From Romeriopsis navalis LEGE 11480 (lineage in GTDB: Bacteria; Cyanobacteriota; Cyanobacteriia; Leptolyngbyales; Leptolyngbyaceae): a stretch of DNA of 60,178 nucleotides. The position numbers and the translations under genes were made by a program. The DNA lies in NCBI RefSeq assembly GCF_015207035.1, contig NZ_JADEXQ010000026.1, positions 1 to 60,178 on the forward strand, in the 5' to 3' direction. Every line of letters starts with the position of its first letter. The first letter of the stretch is position 1. This document shows, one piece after another, positions 1 through 7,492 of the stretch. The notes below the pieces were generated by a model. The model saw nothing but the letters and a program-made list of their open reading frames with translations, searched no databases and was not told where the DNA came from.

Positions 1-1001
1 ATGCCCAAGTCCTCGATGACCTGGGCACCCTCTTAGGGGATGAAGTAGCACAGGAAGGCAACTTTATTATCGAAACTGGACTTGATCCCCGGATGCAGCA
101 GCAGGCCGAAAAGATCTTACTGAATAGCGTTAACACCACGGGCGCAAGCATCGGTTTCTCCCAAGGGGCAATTACAACGCTGAACTACCGCACCGGCGAG
201 ATCATGGCCATGGTGGGCGGGAAAGACTATAACGAAAATCAATTTAACCGGGCGAGCCAAGCTGAACGCCAAACCGGTTCGACCTTCAAAATCTTTGCCT
301 ACACCACAGCCTTAGAAAAAGGTATTTCCCCCGGCACTGCCTACTCCTGTGGTGCATTGGTCTGGCAAGGGCAGCAGTACGGGGGCGGCTGCGGCGGCGG
401 CAGTATGGATTTCTACAGTGGCGTGGCCCGTTCCTCGAACCCCGTCGCCCTGCGCGTTGCCAAAGCAGTAGGCTTGAATTCCGTGATTCAAACGGCCCGC
501 CGCATGGGCCTCACTTCAAAGCTGGAAGCCGTACCCGGTTTGGTGCTGGGACAAAGTAGCTCCAGTTTATTGGAGATGACCGCTGCCTTTGGGGTATTGG
601 GCAATGGTGGCGTAAAAATGCCGGTGCGGACAATTCGCCGGGTTTGGGATAGCAACACCTGCAAAGACCGCCAGAACTTCAAAACCTGTCGCTTGGTATT
701 TGATGCGGCGGACGAAGCCGGGACACCAGTGCTCCAGGCTTCGACGGCCAATACAATGACCACCCTACTGCGAGGCGTAGTGACAAATGGCACGGGAGGT
801 AGCGCCGCGATCGGCCGTGACGAAGTCGGCAAAACTGGCACAACCAACAATGGTGTGGATTTGTGGTTTATCGGCTATGTCCCGAGTCGAGAAATTGTCA
901 CAGGTGTCTGGCTCGGGAACGACAATAATCAGCCGACTTCTGGCAGTAGCGCCCAAGCCGCTCAGCTATGGGGAAAATATATGGCCCAAGCCCTGAAATA
1001 G
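1..1001 (+). CDS. Class A penicillin-binding protein, C-terminal part (truncated by window edge)
   Basis: The reading frame is open from base 3 and ends at TAG 999-1001, so only the C-terminal transpeptidase part of a bifunctional peptidoglycan synthase is seen. The three penicillin-binding motifs are present in order: STFK with the acyl-enzyme serine near base 279, SSN near base 432, and KTGTT near base 831. The in-frame stretch before the first ATG (IIETGLDPRMQQQAE) is the usual start of the transpeptidase domain in PBP1a-type proteins; the glycosyltransferase domain would lie off the window. It cross-links peptide stems in the periplasm. Family certain; exact PBP class inferred from the domain border. 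Confidence 0.92.
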   Translation, partial: AQVLDDLGTLLGDEVAQEGNFIIETGLDPRMQQQAEKILLNSVNTTGASIGFSQGAITTLNYRTGEIMAMVGGKDYNENQFNRASQAERQTGSTFKIFAYTTALEKGISPGTAYSCGALVWQGQQYGGGCGGGSMDFYSGVARSSNPVALRVAKAVGLNSVIQTARRMGLTSKLEAVPGLVLGQSSSSLLEMTAAFGVLGNGGVKMPVRTIRRVWDSNTCKDRQNFKTCRLVFDAADEAGTPVLQASTANTMTTLLRGVVTNGTGGSAAIGRDEVGKTGTTNNGVDLWFIGYVPSREIVTGVWLGNDNNQPTSGSSAQAAQLWGKYMAQALK

Positions 1002-1305
1002 CCCCTGAAATTTGATCAGCAAAAACTAATGTAAAGTGTTCTTAACAAAACTCCAAATTTGTTGCCGAATCGCATCGGGTAGGATTACCAGTTTTTACTT
1101 TTAACTCGGTAATAAAAAACACGGTGAGCGCACCCAGCCTGATTGTGGCCAAAACGGCATTAAGGCGCATTGTCAAGGAATGCTGAGATTTCCACTGATC
1201 TGCATTGCGCTGGCTTTATCAGTAAGGCCTGATACGGGTTTCAATTGTCAGACCGAAGAATGCGATTAATTCGCCTCTACCTTAAGACAGATTGTTTACC
1301 CAGGG
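1002..1305. other. Intergenic, no gene seen
   Basis: About 300 bases without a convincing reading frame, RNA gene or clear terminator hairpin. It probably holds the promoter of the next gene. Confidence 0.5.
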
Positions 1306-1755
1306 ATGAGAAGATTTAATGAATATATTAAAGATCGGTTTTACTTCATCCTGTGCATCAGATGCTTTTTTGACATGAATAACTTCCATGGGTTGGGATT
1401 CCACAAAGCGAATTTGCTTCGTAGTTCAGAACATCGACAGACTTGGCCGTCGGATATGGAGTTAGCGGTTGCACAGGGACTGCTGTCTCAAATCCCACCG
1501 GAACGTGTGGGCTTGAACGGCGAGTATGATCATTCGGGTCTGGCCAAGCGCGTGCAGTTAGCGTTACAACAGAAGTTCGATGCGACGATCGTGGCACAAC
1601 TGGAGATTGCCCAGCGCGGCAAGGTTGTGATTATTAGTGGTAAATCATTGGATGATTTACAGGTCCGTCAGATGACAAAAATTGCCCTAGAAATTGATGG
1701 GGCCGATTTTGTCGAAATCTTTGGTACAGCACCCGCGCTACAGCAAGTTGCTTAG
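1306..1755 (+). CDS. BON-domain-like small protein
   Basis: The frame reads 149 residues, but the first 50 look unlike protein of this family. An internal ATG at 1456 gives a compact 99-residue product and is the more likely start. Its C-terminal two thirds (GLAKRVQLAL to ADFVEIFG) fit the alpha-beta pattern of BON domains: a helix with paired leucines, a strand ending in VVIISGK, a second helix, and a final V-E-I-F strand. BON domains typically bind membranes or partner proteins. No signal peptide is visible from the later start. Assignment is by pattern only. Confidence 0.55.
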   Translation: MRRFNEYIKDRFYFILCIRCFFDMNNFHGLGFHKANLLRSSEHRQTWPSDMELAVAQGLLSQIPPERVGLNGEYDHSGLAKRVQLALQQKFDATIVAQLEIAQRGKVVIISGKSLDDLQVRQMTKIALEIDGADFVEIFGTAPALQQVA

Positions 1756-1872
1756 GATTTGAGGGGTGCAGAGTTGGCACGGATTGAACCGGCCAAGTCG
1801 CTGCCAAATCAATGAATTAATGAGACGTCGTTCTCCGTGAATCAGCGGTCCACAGCCATTCGGTTTGGACAA

Positions 1873-2487
1873 TCAGTTTTGCACAACTGGGTGTTGACCA
1901 TAGTAAGGCAATACCGTTGACCAGTTAGGTTGGTGTCCGGCCTGCCATTGTGCGTGGGCGATCGCTAAAAGGTTGGGCGCATAGCGGCCCTGCTCGGCGA
2001 TCGCTGTAATTTTTGGCAACGGCGCCCGCTGCGCTAGCTGCTGGGCCCAGTCATCCGGTTGTAATACTTGATCCGGGAATATGCTGTGGTATTGAGCCGG
2101 AGCCTGGCGACAGTAGATTGCAGCATAAATTGCCCCCCGCTGAGCAGGCATGTCAATGGCAATTTGATCGAGTTCGGCCATCTGCGCATCAGCGATCGCC
2201 ATCAGGCTAGAGATACCAAACAGTGGAATGTTTAGTTGTTGGGCCAGGGTCCGCCCCAGAACCACACCTAAGCGCGTGCCGGTAAATCCACCTGGCCCGA
2301 TCGCCACCGTCACAAAGGCTAAATCAGTCCACATTTGCGGCGGCAGGAATGAGGCAAGGCGATCGTGCATTTGCGTTGACGATTCCCGCCCGAGATTCCA
2401 GGCAGCCGCCCGCTGATCACCATGGAAATTATCCAGCGCAAAACCGAGTTCAGGACTGCTGGTGTGGATTGCAAGGCCGTAGGTCAT
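1873..2487 (-). CDS. tsaB: tRNA threonylcarbamoyladenosine biosynthesis protein TsaB
   Basis: The 204-residue protein has the ASKHA fold signature of TsaB: an N-terminal AIHTSSPELGFAL strand-turn, then VTVAIGPGGFTGTRLGVVLGRTLA at about residues 60-84, the family hallmark. TsaB is the non-catalytic partner of TsaD in the complex that adds threonylcarbamoyl to A37 of ANN-decoding tRNAs. The length is slightly short of typical TsaB (about 220-230), mainly at the C-terminus. It is followed on the same strand by the DUF3593/DUF2499 genes upstream. Two HIP1 octamers fall inside the gene. Confidence 0.93.
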   Translation of the reverse strand: MTYGLAIHTSSPELGFALDNFHGDQRAAAWNLGRESSTQMHDRLASFLPPQMWTDLAFVTVAIGPGGFTGTRLGVVLGRTLAQQLNIPLFGISSLMAIADAQMAELDQIAIDMPAQRGAIYAAIYCRQAPAQYHSIFPDQVLQPDDWAQQLAQRAPLPKITAIAEQGRYAPNLLAIAHAQWQAGHQPNWSTVLPYYGQHPVVQN

Positions 2488-2498
2488 AGGAAAACGTT

Positions 2499-2801
2499 CT
2501 AGGATTCAGTGCGATTCGATTTGGCAGCGCGGATGGCTTGTTGGAAGCCAATCACAACAAAAATATTGGTCAACGTCAAGAAGGACTCGGCGCTACCATG
2601 CAGCCAATCCACATTCGCAAGCTCCGCATTGTAAACAGTTTTCGCATAGATTCCGGCCGGAATTGTGACCCCGACAAAGACCAGGAGCAAGTAAAACCCG
2701 ATTAACGCACCTTTCGGCGTTTGTTGGGATTTGGTCATAAACCAGAGAAATCCCAGGTATGGAAAGAGCGATAGGGCAAATAGGGTTTCTTTGTTCATCA
2801 T
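2499..2801 (-). CDS. DUF3593 membrane protein
   Basis: A small hydrophobic protein with three predicted membrane segments (LFALSLFPYLGFLWFM, ALIGFYLLLVFVGVTIPAGIYA, FLTLTNIFVVIGFQ). The pattern LFALSLFPYLGFLWF is typical of the cyanobacterial/plastid DUF3593 family. The ATG pair at 2801/2798 is preferred over an upstream start at 2816 because family members begin just before the LFALS segment. It lies next to a DUF2499 gene on the same strand, a pairing seen in many cyanobacteria. Function unknown. Confidence 0.8.
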   Translation of the reverse strand: MMNKETLFALSLFPYLGFLWFMTKSQQTPKGALIGFYLLLVFVGVTIPAGIYAKTVYNAELANVDWLHGSAESFLTLTNIFVVIGFQQAIRAAKSNRTES

Positions 2802-2890
2802 GCAATAAGCAGGCAATGGTAGTACTGGCGATATTTCGTGCGGATGGTGAGCCCGGCGGCATCAGTCAGATTGGATAGCGGCAACGGGGA

Positions 2891-3199
2891 TTAGCCTTGC
2901 GTCGAAGGCGTCGCATTTTTCCAGATCCACCAAGCCGCTGCCATCATGGTGCAGTTGCCGATCAAAGTCGTCGCCGCTTGGAGCGTTACCAGCCAGTCAA
3001 GCTGAACGGCATTGTCGAAGAAGTGCCAAGTACAGGCACACATGGCGCTGATTAAGGCCGGCAACATTCCCCAGGAAAGGGCGCGCCAAGCGGGACGCTG
3101 GGTGACCGTGGCAAACTGCCAAATCAAAACGATCGCCGCAATCCATTCGATCACACTCGAAATATGAATTACCCAAGTGGGAATCGATAGTGCGTGCAT
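2891..3199 (-). CDS. DUF2499 membrane protein
   Basis: A 102-residue membrane protein. It begins MHALSIPTWVIHISSVIEW and contains the CACTWHFFDN stretch typical of DUF2499, with hydrophobic segments around residues 8-26, 40-58 and 70-92. It lies directly upstream of the DUF3593 gene on the same strand. The two are probably co-transcribed and may form one membrane complex, but no biochemical role is known to me. Confidence 0.8.
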   Translation of the reverse strand: MHALSIPTWVIHISSVIEWIAAIVLIWQFATVTQRPAWRALSWGMLPALISAMCACTWHFFDNAVQLDWLVTLQAATTLIGNCTMMAAAWWIWKNATPSTQG

Positions 3200-3258
3200 A
3201 GCGCCAAGCTCAGTTTTATTGCGTTTCCTATCCTACCAAGTTCCTTGTTTGCCGAGGC

Positions 3259-3283
3259 AATTCTCAATTCTCAATTCTCAATT
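3259..3283. repeat. 7-bp tandem repeat AATTCTC x3
   Basis: Three perfect copies of AATTCTC followed by AATT, framed by GGC on the left and GCC on the right so the outer ends (GGCAATT/AATTGCC) are inverted. It sits between the DUF2499 start and csaB, in the divergent promoter region, and could change length by slippage. Confidence 0.7.
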
Positions 3284-3352
3284 GCCCATCTGGCCCGTAA
3301 AATTCAAAGGGACGATCGTCCAAGCTGATTGAGCATTTTTGTAGGGGCAGCA

Positions 3353-4387
3353 ATGAAACGAGCGGTACTTTGCGGGTACTACGGCATGGGCAATGGTGGT
3401 GATGAGGCATTACTGGCAACATTGCTGCAAATGCTACCGCCAACCGTTGAACCGATCGTCCTCTCCAAAACACCGACGCTGACCGCCCGACGCTATCAGG
3501 TCGAAGCCGTCGATCGTTGGAATTTATTGGCCATCATGGGCGCATTTCGCCGGGCGGATGTGTTTATCTGGGGCGGGGGCAGTTTAGTTCAAGACGTATC
3601 GAGCCAGATAAGTCCGCTATACTACCTGGGCTTGATGCAACTAGCGCAGCTGATGGGACTGCAAACGATCGCTTGGGCCCAGGGAATTGGCCCCTTACAC
3701 AGTCAATTGAACCGCCGCTTGACCCGAGGGGTATTGCGTAAATGTATCGCGGTGAGTGTGCGCGATCAAGGCTCCGCTGACTTGCTCACAGGATGGGGCA
3801 TTACGCATACATTGGCACCGGACCCTGTATGGGCCATGGAGACTAACTCAGCGGTTCGATCCGTGCAGCCCGACCTGGCAGTGGCGGTGAATCTACGCCA
3901 ACATCGGACATTGACGCCGGAACGCCTAGCGGTACTCACCCAAGCACTCATAGAATTCCAGCAAACATCCCGCGCAAAGATGCTCCTCGTCCCGTTTCAG
4001 ATGAGCTTAGATTTGGATTTGGGGCTGGCCTTGCAACAACAATTACCGGGGAGTGAACTGGTGCAGTTGGAAGATCCAGAAGACTTGCGAATGCTGTTCG
4101 ATCGCGTCGATCTGGCGATCGTCATGCGCCTGCACGGACTGATTATGGCAGCCGCTGCGGGTTGTCGCTGCTTTGCCTTGAGTTATGACCCCAAAGTGAC
4201 ACAGGTGGCGACCACCTTAGGCTTACCGTTGTCCGAACTGGGGACACTGCCGACCGATGCGACCTATTTTGTGCAGGCGTGGCAGGATTTGGCTTTAGCC
4301 CAGGGCTTAAGCCGTGATCAACGACAGAAATTGACGCACCAAGCCCAGCAGCATCAGACACTATTGGCAACCGCCTTGGCGGGTTAA
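3353..4387 (+). CDS. csaB: Polysaccharide pyruvyl transferase CsaB
   Basis: CsaB adds pyruvate ketals to cell-wall polysaccharide; pyruvylated polymer can anchor S-layer proteins with SLH domains. The N-terminus AVLCGYYGMGNGGDEALLATLLQML and the WGGGSLVQDVSS motif near residue 80 are family signatures, and RLHGLIMAAAAGC near the end marks the second Rossmann-like lobe. The ATG at 3353 has an AGGGG ribosome site 7 bases ahead; the earlier TTG at 3329 has none. Length 344 residues, normal for the family. It converges with the zinc-ribbon gene. Confidence 0.92.
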   Translation: MKRAVLCGYYGMGNGGDEALLATLLQMLPPTVEPIVLSKTPTLTARRYQVEAVDRWNLLAIMGAFRRADVFIWGGGSLVQDVSSQISPLYYLGLMQLAQLMGLQTIAWAQGIGPLHSQLNRRLTRGVLRKCIAVSVRDQGSADLLTGWGITHTLAPDPVWAMETNSAVRSVQPDLAVAVNLRQHRTLTPERLAVLTQALIEFQQTSRAKMLLVPFQMSLDLDLGLALQQQLPGSELVQLEDPEDLRMLFDRVDLAIVMRLHGLIMAAAAGCRCFALSYDPKVTQVATTLGLPLSELGTLPTDATYFVQAWQDLALAQGLSRDQRQKLTHQAQQHQTLLATALAG

Positions 4388-4400
4388 AGCGAGTCAATCC

Positions 4401-4739
4401 CTAGCGCATCATGCTCGCCAAGAGCAGCAGGCCCAAGACCACAGCCACAGTGATCACGAGTTGATTCGACGATCGGGGTTGTCTGGCCCCGGGGCGGTGA
4501 ATTTCCGCAATCTGATGCTTCACATCCTGGTACAACGTGCAATCTTGGGCATGGGGTCGTTTGTCATAGTTGCAGGAATCATCCACATGGTACGTACAAG
4601 TCACACAGAGCGCCACCTCGCCCGTTGCCCGATGCAATTCGATCCCTGGATGACCGAAGGCTTTGAGTTCCGCCCCACAGGTTTTGCATTTGACATCGGT
4701 AGCGTTAACGGTGCGTCCACAGCGAAAACATTGCGGCAT
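4401..4739 (-). CDS. Zinc-ribbon protein with C-terminal membrane anchor
   Basis: About 112 residues. The N-terminus has a CxxC...CxxC zinc ribbon (CFRCGRTVNATDVKCKTC). A second cysteine-rich stretch follows (CVTCTYHVDDSCNYDKRPHAQDC), and a single C-terminal hydrophobic helix ends the protein (LVITVAVVLGLLLLASMMR). This suggests a tail-anchored protein with the zinc ribbon in the cytoplasm. The ATG at 4739 is chosen because the ribbon starts directly after it. No function can be assigned. Confidence 0.75.
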   Translation of the reverse strand: MPQCFRCGRTVNATDVKCKTCGAELKAFGHPGIELHRATGEVALCVTCTYHVDDSCNYDKRPHAQDCTLYQDVKHQIAEIHRPGARQPRSSNQLVITVAVVLGLLLLASMMR

Positions 4740-4896
4740 CGATCGCACATCCTGAACGACTAGTCAGCCTCTCTATCCTATGTAAGAACGACAGGGCAAC
4801 GCCAGCAAGGCTCGAAATCTTAACGCACGTCAGACACAATGGCCACTTAGGCCAGACATAATTTGGCAAACATTGCGGCACCCACATGTCCCAGAC

Positions 4897-4932
4897 AAAA
4901 ATCCCGTCATCATCAATTTGATAATGACGGGA
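4897..4932 (-). terminator. Rho-independent terminator of psaK
   Basis: Arms TCCCGTCAT (4902-4910) and ATGACGGGA (4924-4932) are perfect complements. Read on the minus strand the hairpin is followed by a run of five T. It lies about 30 bases past the psaK stop codon. Confidence 0.88.
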
Positions 4933-4963
4933 CTGAATCAACAGCGCTGAAGCAATTAAGCGT

Positions 4964-5227
4964 TTAGAGAATGCCTTTGCTGGCCAAACCCAAGATCGCA
5001 CCAAAGCCAATGATGTGGCCCAAGCTAGTTGTGGCCAATAGTGCAGGCAAGCCCATGCCACCAAACATTTCCGGCATTGGCAATGCGGGGGGCTTACTGG
5101 GTGTACCCATAAATGCTTTACCCAGGGCGATCGCCAAGATATTGCAACCCACCATCACAGCCCCAACTGCCGGCGTCCAAGCAGCTGTCGTCGGAATATC
5201 ACCAGCAACCGCAAGCAAAGTCAACAT
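4964..5227 (-). CDS. psaK: Photosystem I reaction centre subunit PsaK
   Basis: An 87-residue protein with two membrane helices (AVGAVMVGCNILAIALGKAF and LPALLATTSLGHIIGFGAIL) joined by a short proline-rich loop, the PsaK architecture. PsaK sits at the edge of photosystem I, binds chlorophyll, and is a contact point for phycobilisome or IsiA antennae. An AGGAG ribosome site lies about 10 bases before the ATG. A 12-bp palindrome CGGAAATTTCCG (5252-5263) lies just upstream. The gene follows a rod-linker gene on the same strand with a roughly 100-base gap. Confidence 0.95.
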   Translation of the reverse strand: MLTLLAVAGDIPTTAAWTPAVGAVMVGCNILAIALGKAFMGTPSKPPALPMPEMFGGMGLPALLATTSLGHIIGFGAILGLASKGIL

Positions 5228-5325
5228 TGTTCTCTCTCCTAAATTTGAGCTCGGAAATTTCCGATGTAATTGTCTGTCACCACGGGTTCGTGCAAACCCA
5301 TGGCAACGGTTGTATCAATCGCGCC

Positions 5326-5976
5326 TTAAAGGTGTAAAAGGGTCGACGCGGCAATCCGCACCAATTCGATTACACCGGCTACGATCAAGACTGAACCAGC
5401 ATTTTGGACCAACTTCGGGGGCATGCGGCCTTCCCAACGGAACGTGCTGCCGAAGTAATCTTCGATCGCGATGCCATCGCCGGTGTAGCGCTTTGTGCTT
5501 TGCTCCTTCGGCAAGGCAGGCAAGTTTTGATCGCTGGTAAAAAGTCGGAGTGAGCGACGACTCGGCACGGCATCATCACCGAAAGCAGCAGTATACTCAG
5601 CTGAATTTGTGAGCTTTGTGGCAAAGGCATTCAAGCCCTCAGAGGCCAACAGTGAACTCCACTGGAATTTCTCCGTCTGCTCCGGCGGCCGGCCAAGCAC
5701 CCGCTCAAAGCACAACTGCACAAAATGGTAATTGCTGTTTACGCCTAAAATATAATCGCGGTACATTTCACCACAGAGCAACTCACGCACCATTTCACGG
5801 GTGTTAAGTCGACCGTCAATGTAAGCCGAATCCAGCGACGCATCCCGGAAGAAATCAAAATTTCGATTTTCTTTGAATAATTGACGGTAAATGCCTTCTA
5901 AGGCCGCCGCCCGATCGACAAAAGCCAACCGCACTGGATTAGCCATTAAACTGGGGTTTGGGGATAGCGTATTCAT
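5326..5976 (-). CDS. Phycobilisome rod-linker protein with C-terminal membrane segment (CpcL-like)
   Basis: About 216 residues. The central part fits the Pbs-linker domain (YRQLFKENRNFDFF, REMVRELLCGEMYRDYIL, VQLCFERVLGRPP), which plugs phycocyanin hexamers. The C-terminus ends in a hydrophobic stretch (NAGSVLIVAGVIELVRIAAS), as in CpcL/CpcG2, where it anchors core-less rods in the thylakoid beside photosystem I. It is shorter than usual CpcG/CpcL (about 230-250) and lacks the usual CpcG N-terminus. The ATG at 5976 has AGAGG 7 bases ahead and is preferred over 5991. Its position upstream of psaK supports a photosystem I antenna role, which is an inference. Confidence 0.8.
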   Translation of the reverse strand: MNTLSPNPSLMANPVRLAFVDRAAALEGIYRQLFKENRNFDFFRDASLDSAYIDGRLNTREMVRELLCGEMYRDYILGVNSNYHFVQLCFERVLGRPPEQTEKFQWSSLLASEGLNAFATKLTNSAEYTAAFGDDAVPSRRSLRLFTSDQNLPALPKEQSTKRYTGDGIAIEDYFGSTFRWEGRMPPKLVQNAGSVLIVAGVIELVRIAASTLLHL

Positions 5977-5994
5977 TAAAGTACCTCTCAAAAT

Positions 5995-6014
5995 TAGGAC
6001 AGTGCAAAGTCCTA
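5995..6014. promoter_or_regulatory. Short inverted repeat in the linker leader
   Basis: TAGGAC and GTCCTA are separated by 8 bases, about 20 bases upstream of the linker start codon. It could be a leader hairpin or an operator; nothing shows which. Confidence 0.35.
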
Positions 6015-6515
6015 AGACTTGTAATGACAGTTGAAATGGTTGAGTTAATCAGCGCTAGTAACGTCGGTGAACCGGCATTACGGCACAGCGAAACTCAGGC
6101 CGCCGCTTGATTTCGGCTTAAAACGCTACTGACCAATCGCGGTGAAGCTCAAGGCCAGTGACAAATTAACCAAAAATTGCGAAACCTGCGGGTCTCAAAC
6201 GGAGAACCCAATATACTGGCGGACATCCCAATCCTCGAAAGTCATGGCCGATCGCGCTCACTAAATAAAATAGGCCAATAGGCGATCGTACCTATCGAAA
6301 TTTGGGACAAAGCAATAAAATTCAAAACTTACCGGGTCAATACTCATATTTGAAATTCTGGTTTTATCCCCCAAATACTTCGCAGAATTCCTGCTAATAA
6401 ACCGTCTCAGCCATATTAATTAAATTATTTTTATTGTTAAGTTTGTTCGCAAAATGTGAACAAACCCATGTAGAAACGATTGACTTTAACTAATGCTATG
6501 CATTGAAAACTAGGA
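6015..6515. other. Intergenic, promoter side of the linker gene
   Basis: About 500 bases with no supported gene. The stretch is AT-rich near 6290-6460 and lies between the linker promoter and the 3' end of the TIGR03792 gene, so it probably contains the linker promoter and leader. Confidence 0.5.
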
Positions 6516-6848
6516 CTAGTCTGCCATTGGTCGCTGGCTGCTGATTGAACCATCGGCAAGCGGTTGATATTCATTCGCCGCAATAATGTCGAATGATCGC
6601 CCCAGGTTCTGCCGAAATTCTTGCTCAACCGCAGCCAACGCCGTGGGGGCGATCGCTTTCCACTGCTGCCGGGATTGCCAATGAATCAGTAAGGTTAGTT
6701 CATCGGGTTTTGCCGGATTGCGCCAAATTTGCTTCCCAACGTATCCCGGCTGCTGGGCTAAGAAGTGCGTCCAGATGGCAGTATCAGCCGCAATAAAGCG
6801 CTCATGCCAGTCCGCTGGTACCATCAGCGTCAGCCATTCAATCACCAT
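6516..6848 (-). CDS. TIGR03792 family protein (dimeric alpha-beta barrel)
   Basis: A 110-residue protein starting MVIEWLTLMVP, with FIAADTAIWTHFLAQQPGYVGKQIW and LTLLIHWQSRQQWKAI. This is the pattern of the cyanobacterial TIGR03792 family, related to antibiotic-biosynthesis-monooxygenase-type ferredoxin-like barrels. Such proteins usually form dimers around a small hydrophobic pocket. No catalytic role is known to me. It stands alone on its strand. Confidence 0.78.
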   Translation of the reverse strand: MVIEWLTLMVPADWHERFIAADTAIWTHFLAQQPGYVGKQIWRNPAKPDELTLLIHWQSRQQWKAIAPTALAAVEQEFRQNLGRSFDIIAANEYQPLADGSISSQRPMAD

Positions 6849-7048
6849 AAAAATTCGCCTGATTGATCCTGCTCGGTCGCAACGTTCGGTAATCCGATGG
6901 GACAGCCGAACGGCATTTCACTCATCATTTTGACAGAATAGTTAGGGAATTGACGATCGAAGCGGTGTATCTCATCCGTAATGGCCTCGTCATTTTCCAA
7001 TGAGCGCATATTTTCGTTGATTTAAAACTGCTGCACTTAAGGCATTCC

Positions 7049-7369
7049 ATGGATAACAACAACTGGCTTAACCAACTGCTGATGCTCGGGGTCGGCACCA
7101 CATCCATCGCCGCTGAGCGATTCAAAGCCGTCAGTGAGGAGTGGGTCCGCGAAGGCAAACTCAATCCGGAGCAAGCAGCGGGTTTTGTGAATGACCTGAT
7201 GAAGCAAATGCAAACGAATCAAGGCGATGTCGAAGCTCAGTTTCAACGCCAGATTCGCAACATCATGCAGGATATGGGGGTAGCGCGCCAGTCGGAAGTC
7301 GATGAGCTGCGCGGTCGCATCGATCGCCTAGAGCGACAAATCCGCGAATTAGAGAATAAACGTTGGTAA
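7049..7369 (+). CDS. Phasin-like coiled-coil protein
   Basis: A 106-residue helical protein. Residues 1-60 (LGVGTTSIAAERFKAVSEEWVREGKLNPEQAAGFVNDLMKQ) fit the short phasin-superfamily proteins of cyanobacteria. Residues 65-106 form a clear heptad coiled coil (VDELRGRIDRLERQIRELENKRW). These proteins are annotated as polyhydroxyalkanoate-synthesis regulators, but no pha genes are nearby, so the role here is open. Confidence 0.7.
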   Translation: MDNNNWLNQLLMLGVGTTSIAAERFKAVSEEWVREGKLNPEQAAGFVNDLMKQMQTNQGDVEAQFQRQIRNIMQDMGVARQSEVDELRGRIDRLERQIRELENKRW

Positions 7370-7492
7370 TGGCCCGTGGATCATTCGAGCATTCGATCCG
7401 TGTAGTACCAGTAACACAATTAGCACCTCGGGTTACTAGAATAAACATAGTTTAGTCCGGCACTTCACGGTGCAGCGGATACGTTATTCAGC

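Noticed and set aside
4971-5540. Plus-strand frame of 189 codons across psaK and the linker
   Set aside because: It runs opposite two well-supported genes and crosses their gap; no family resemblance.
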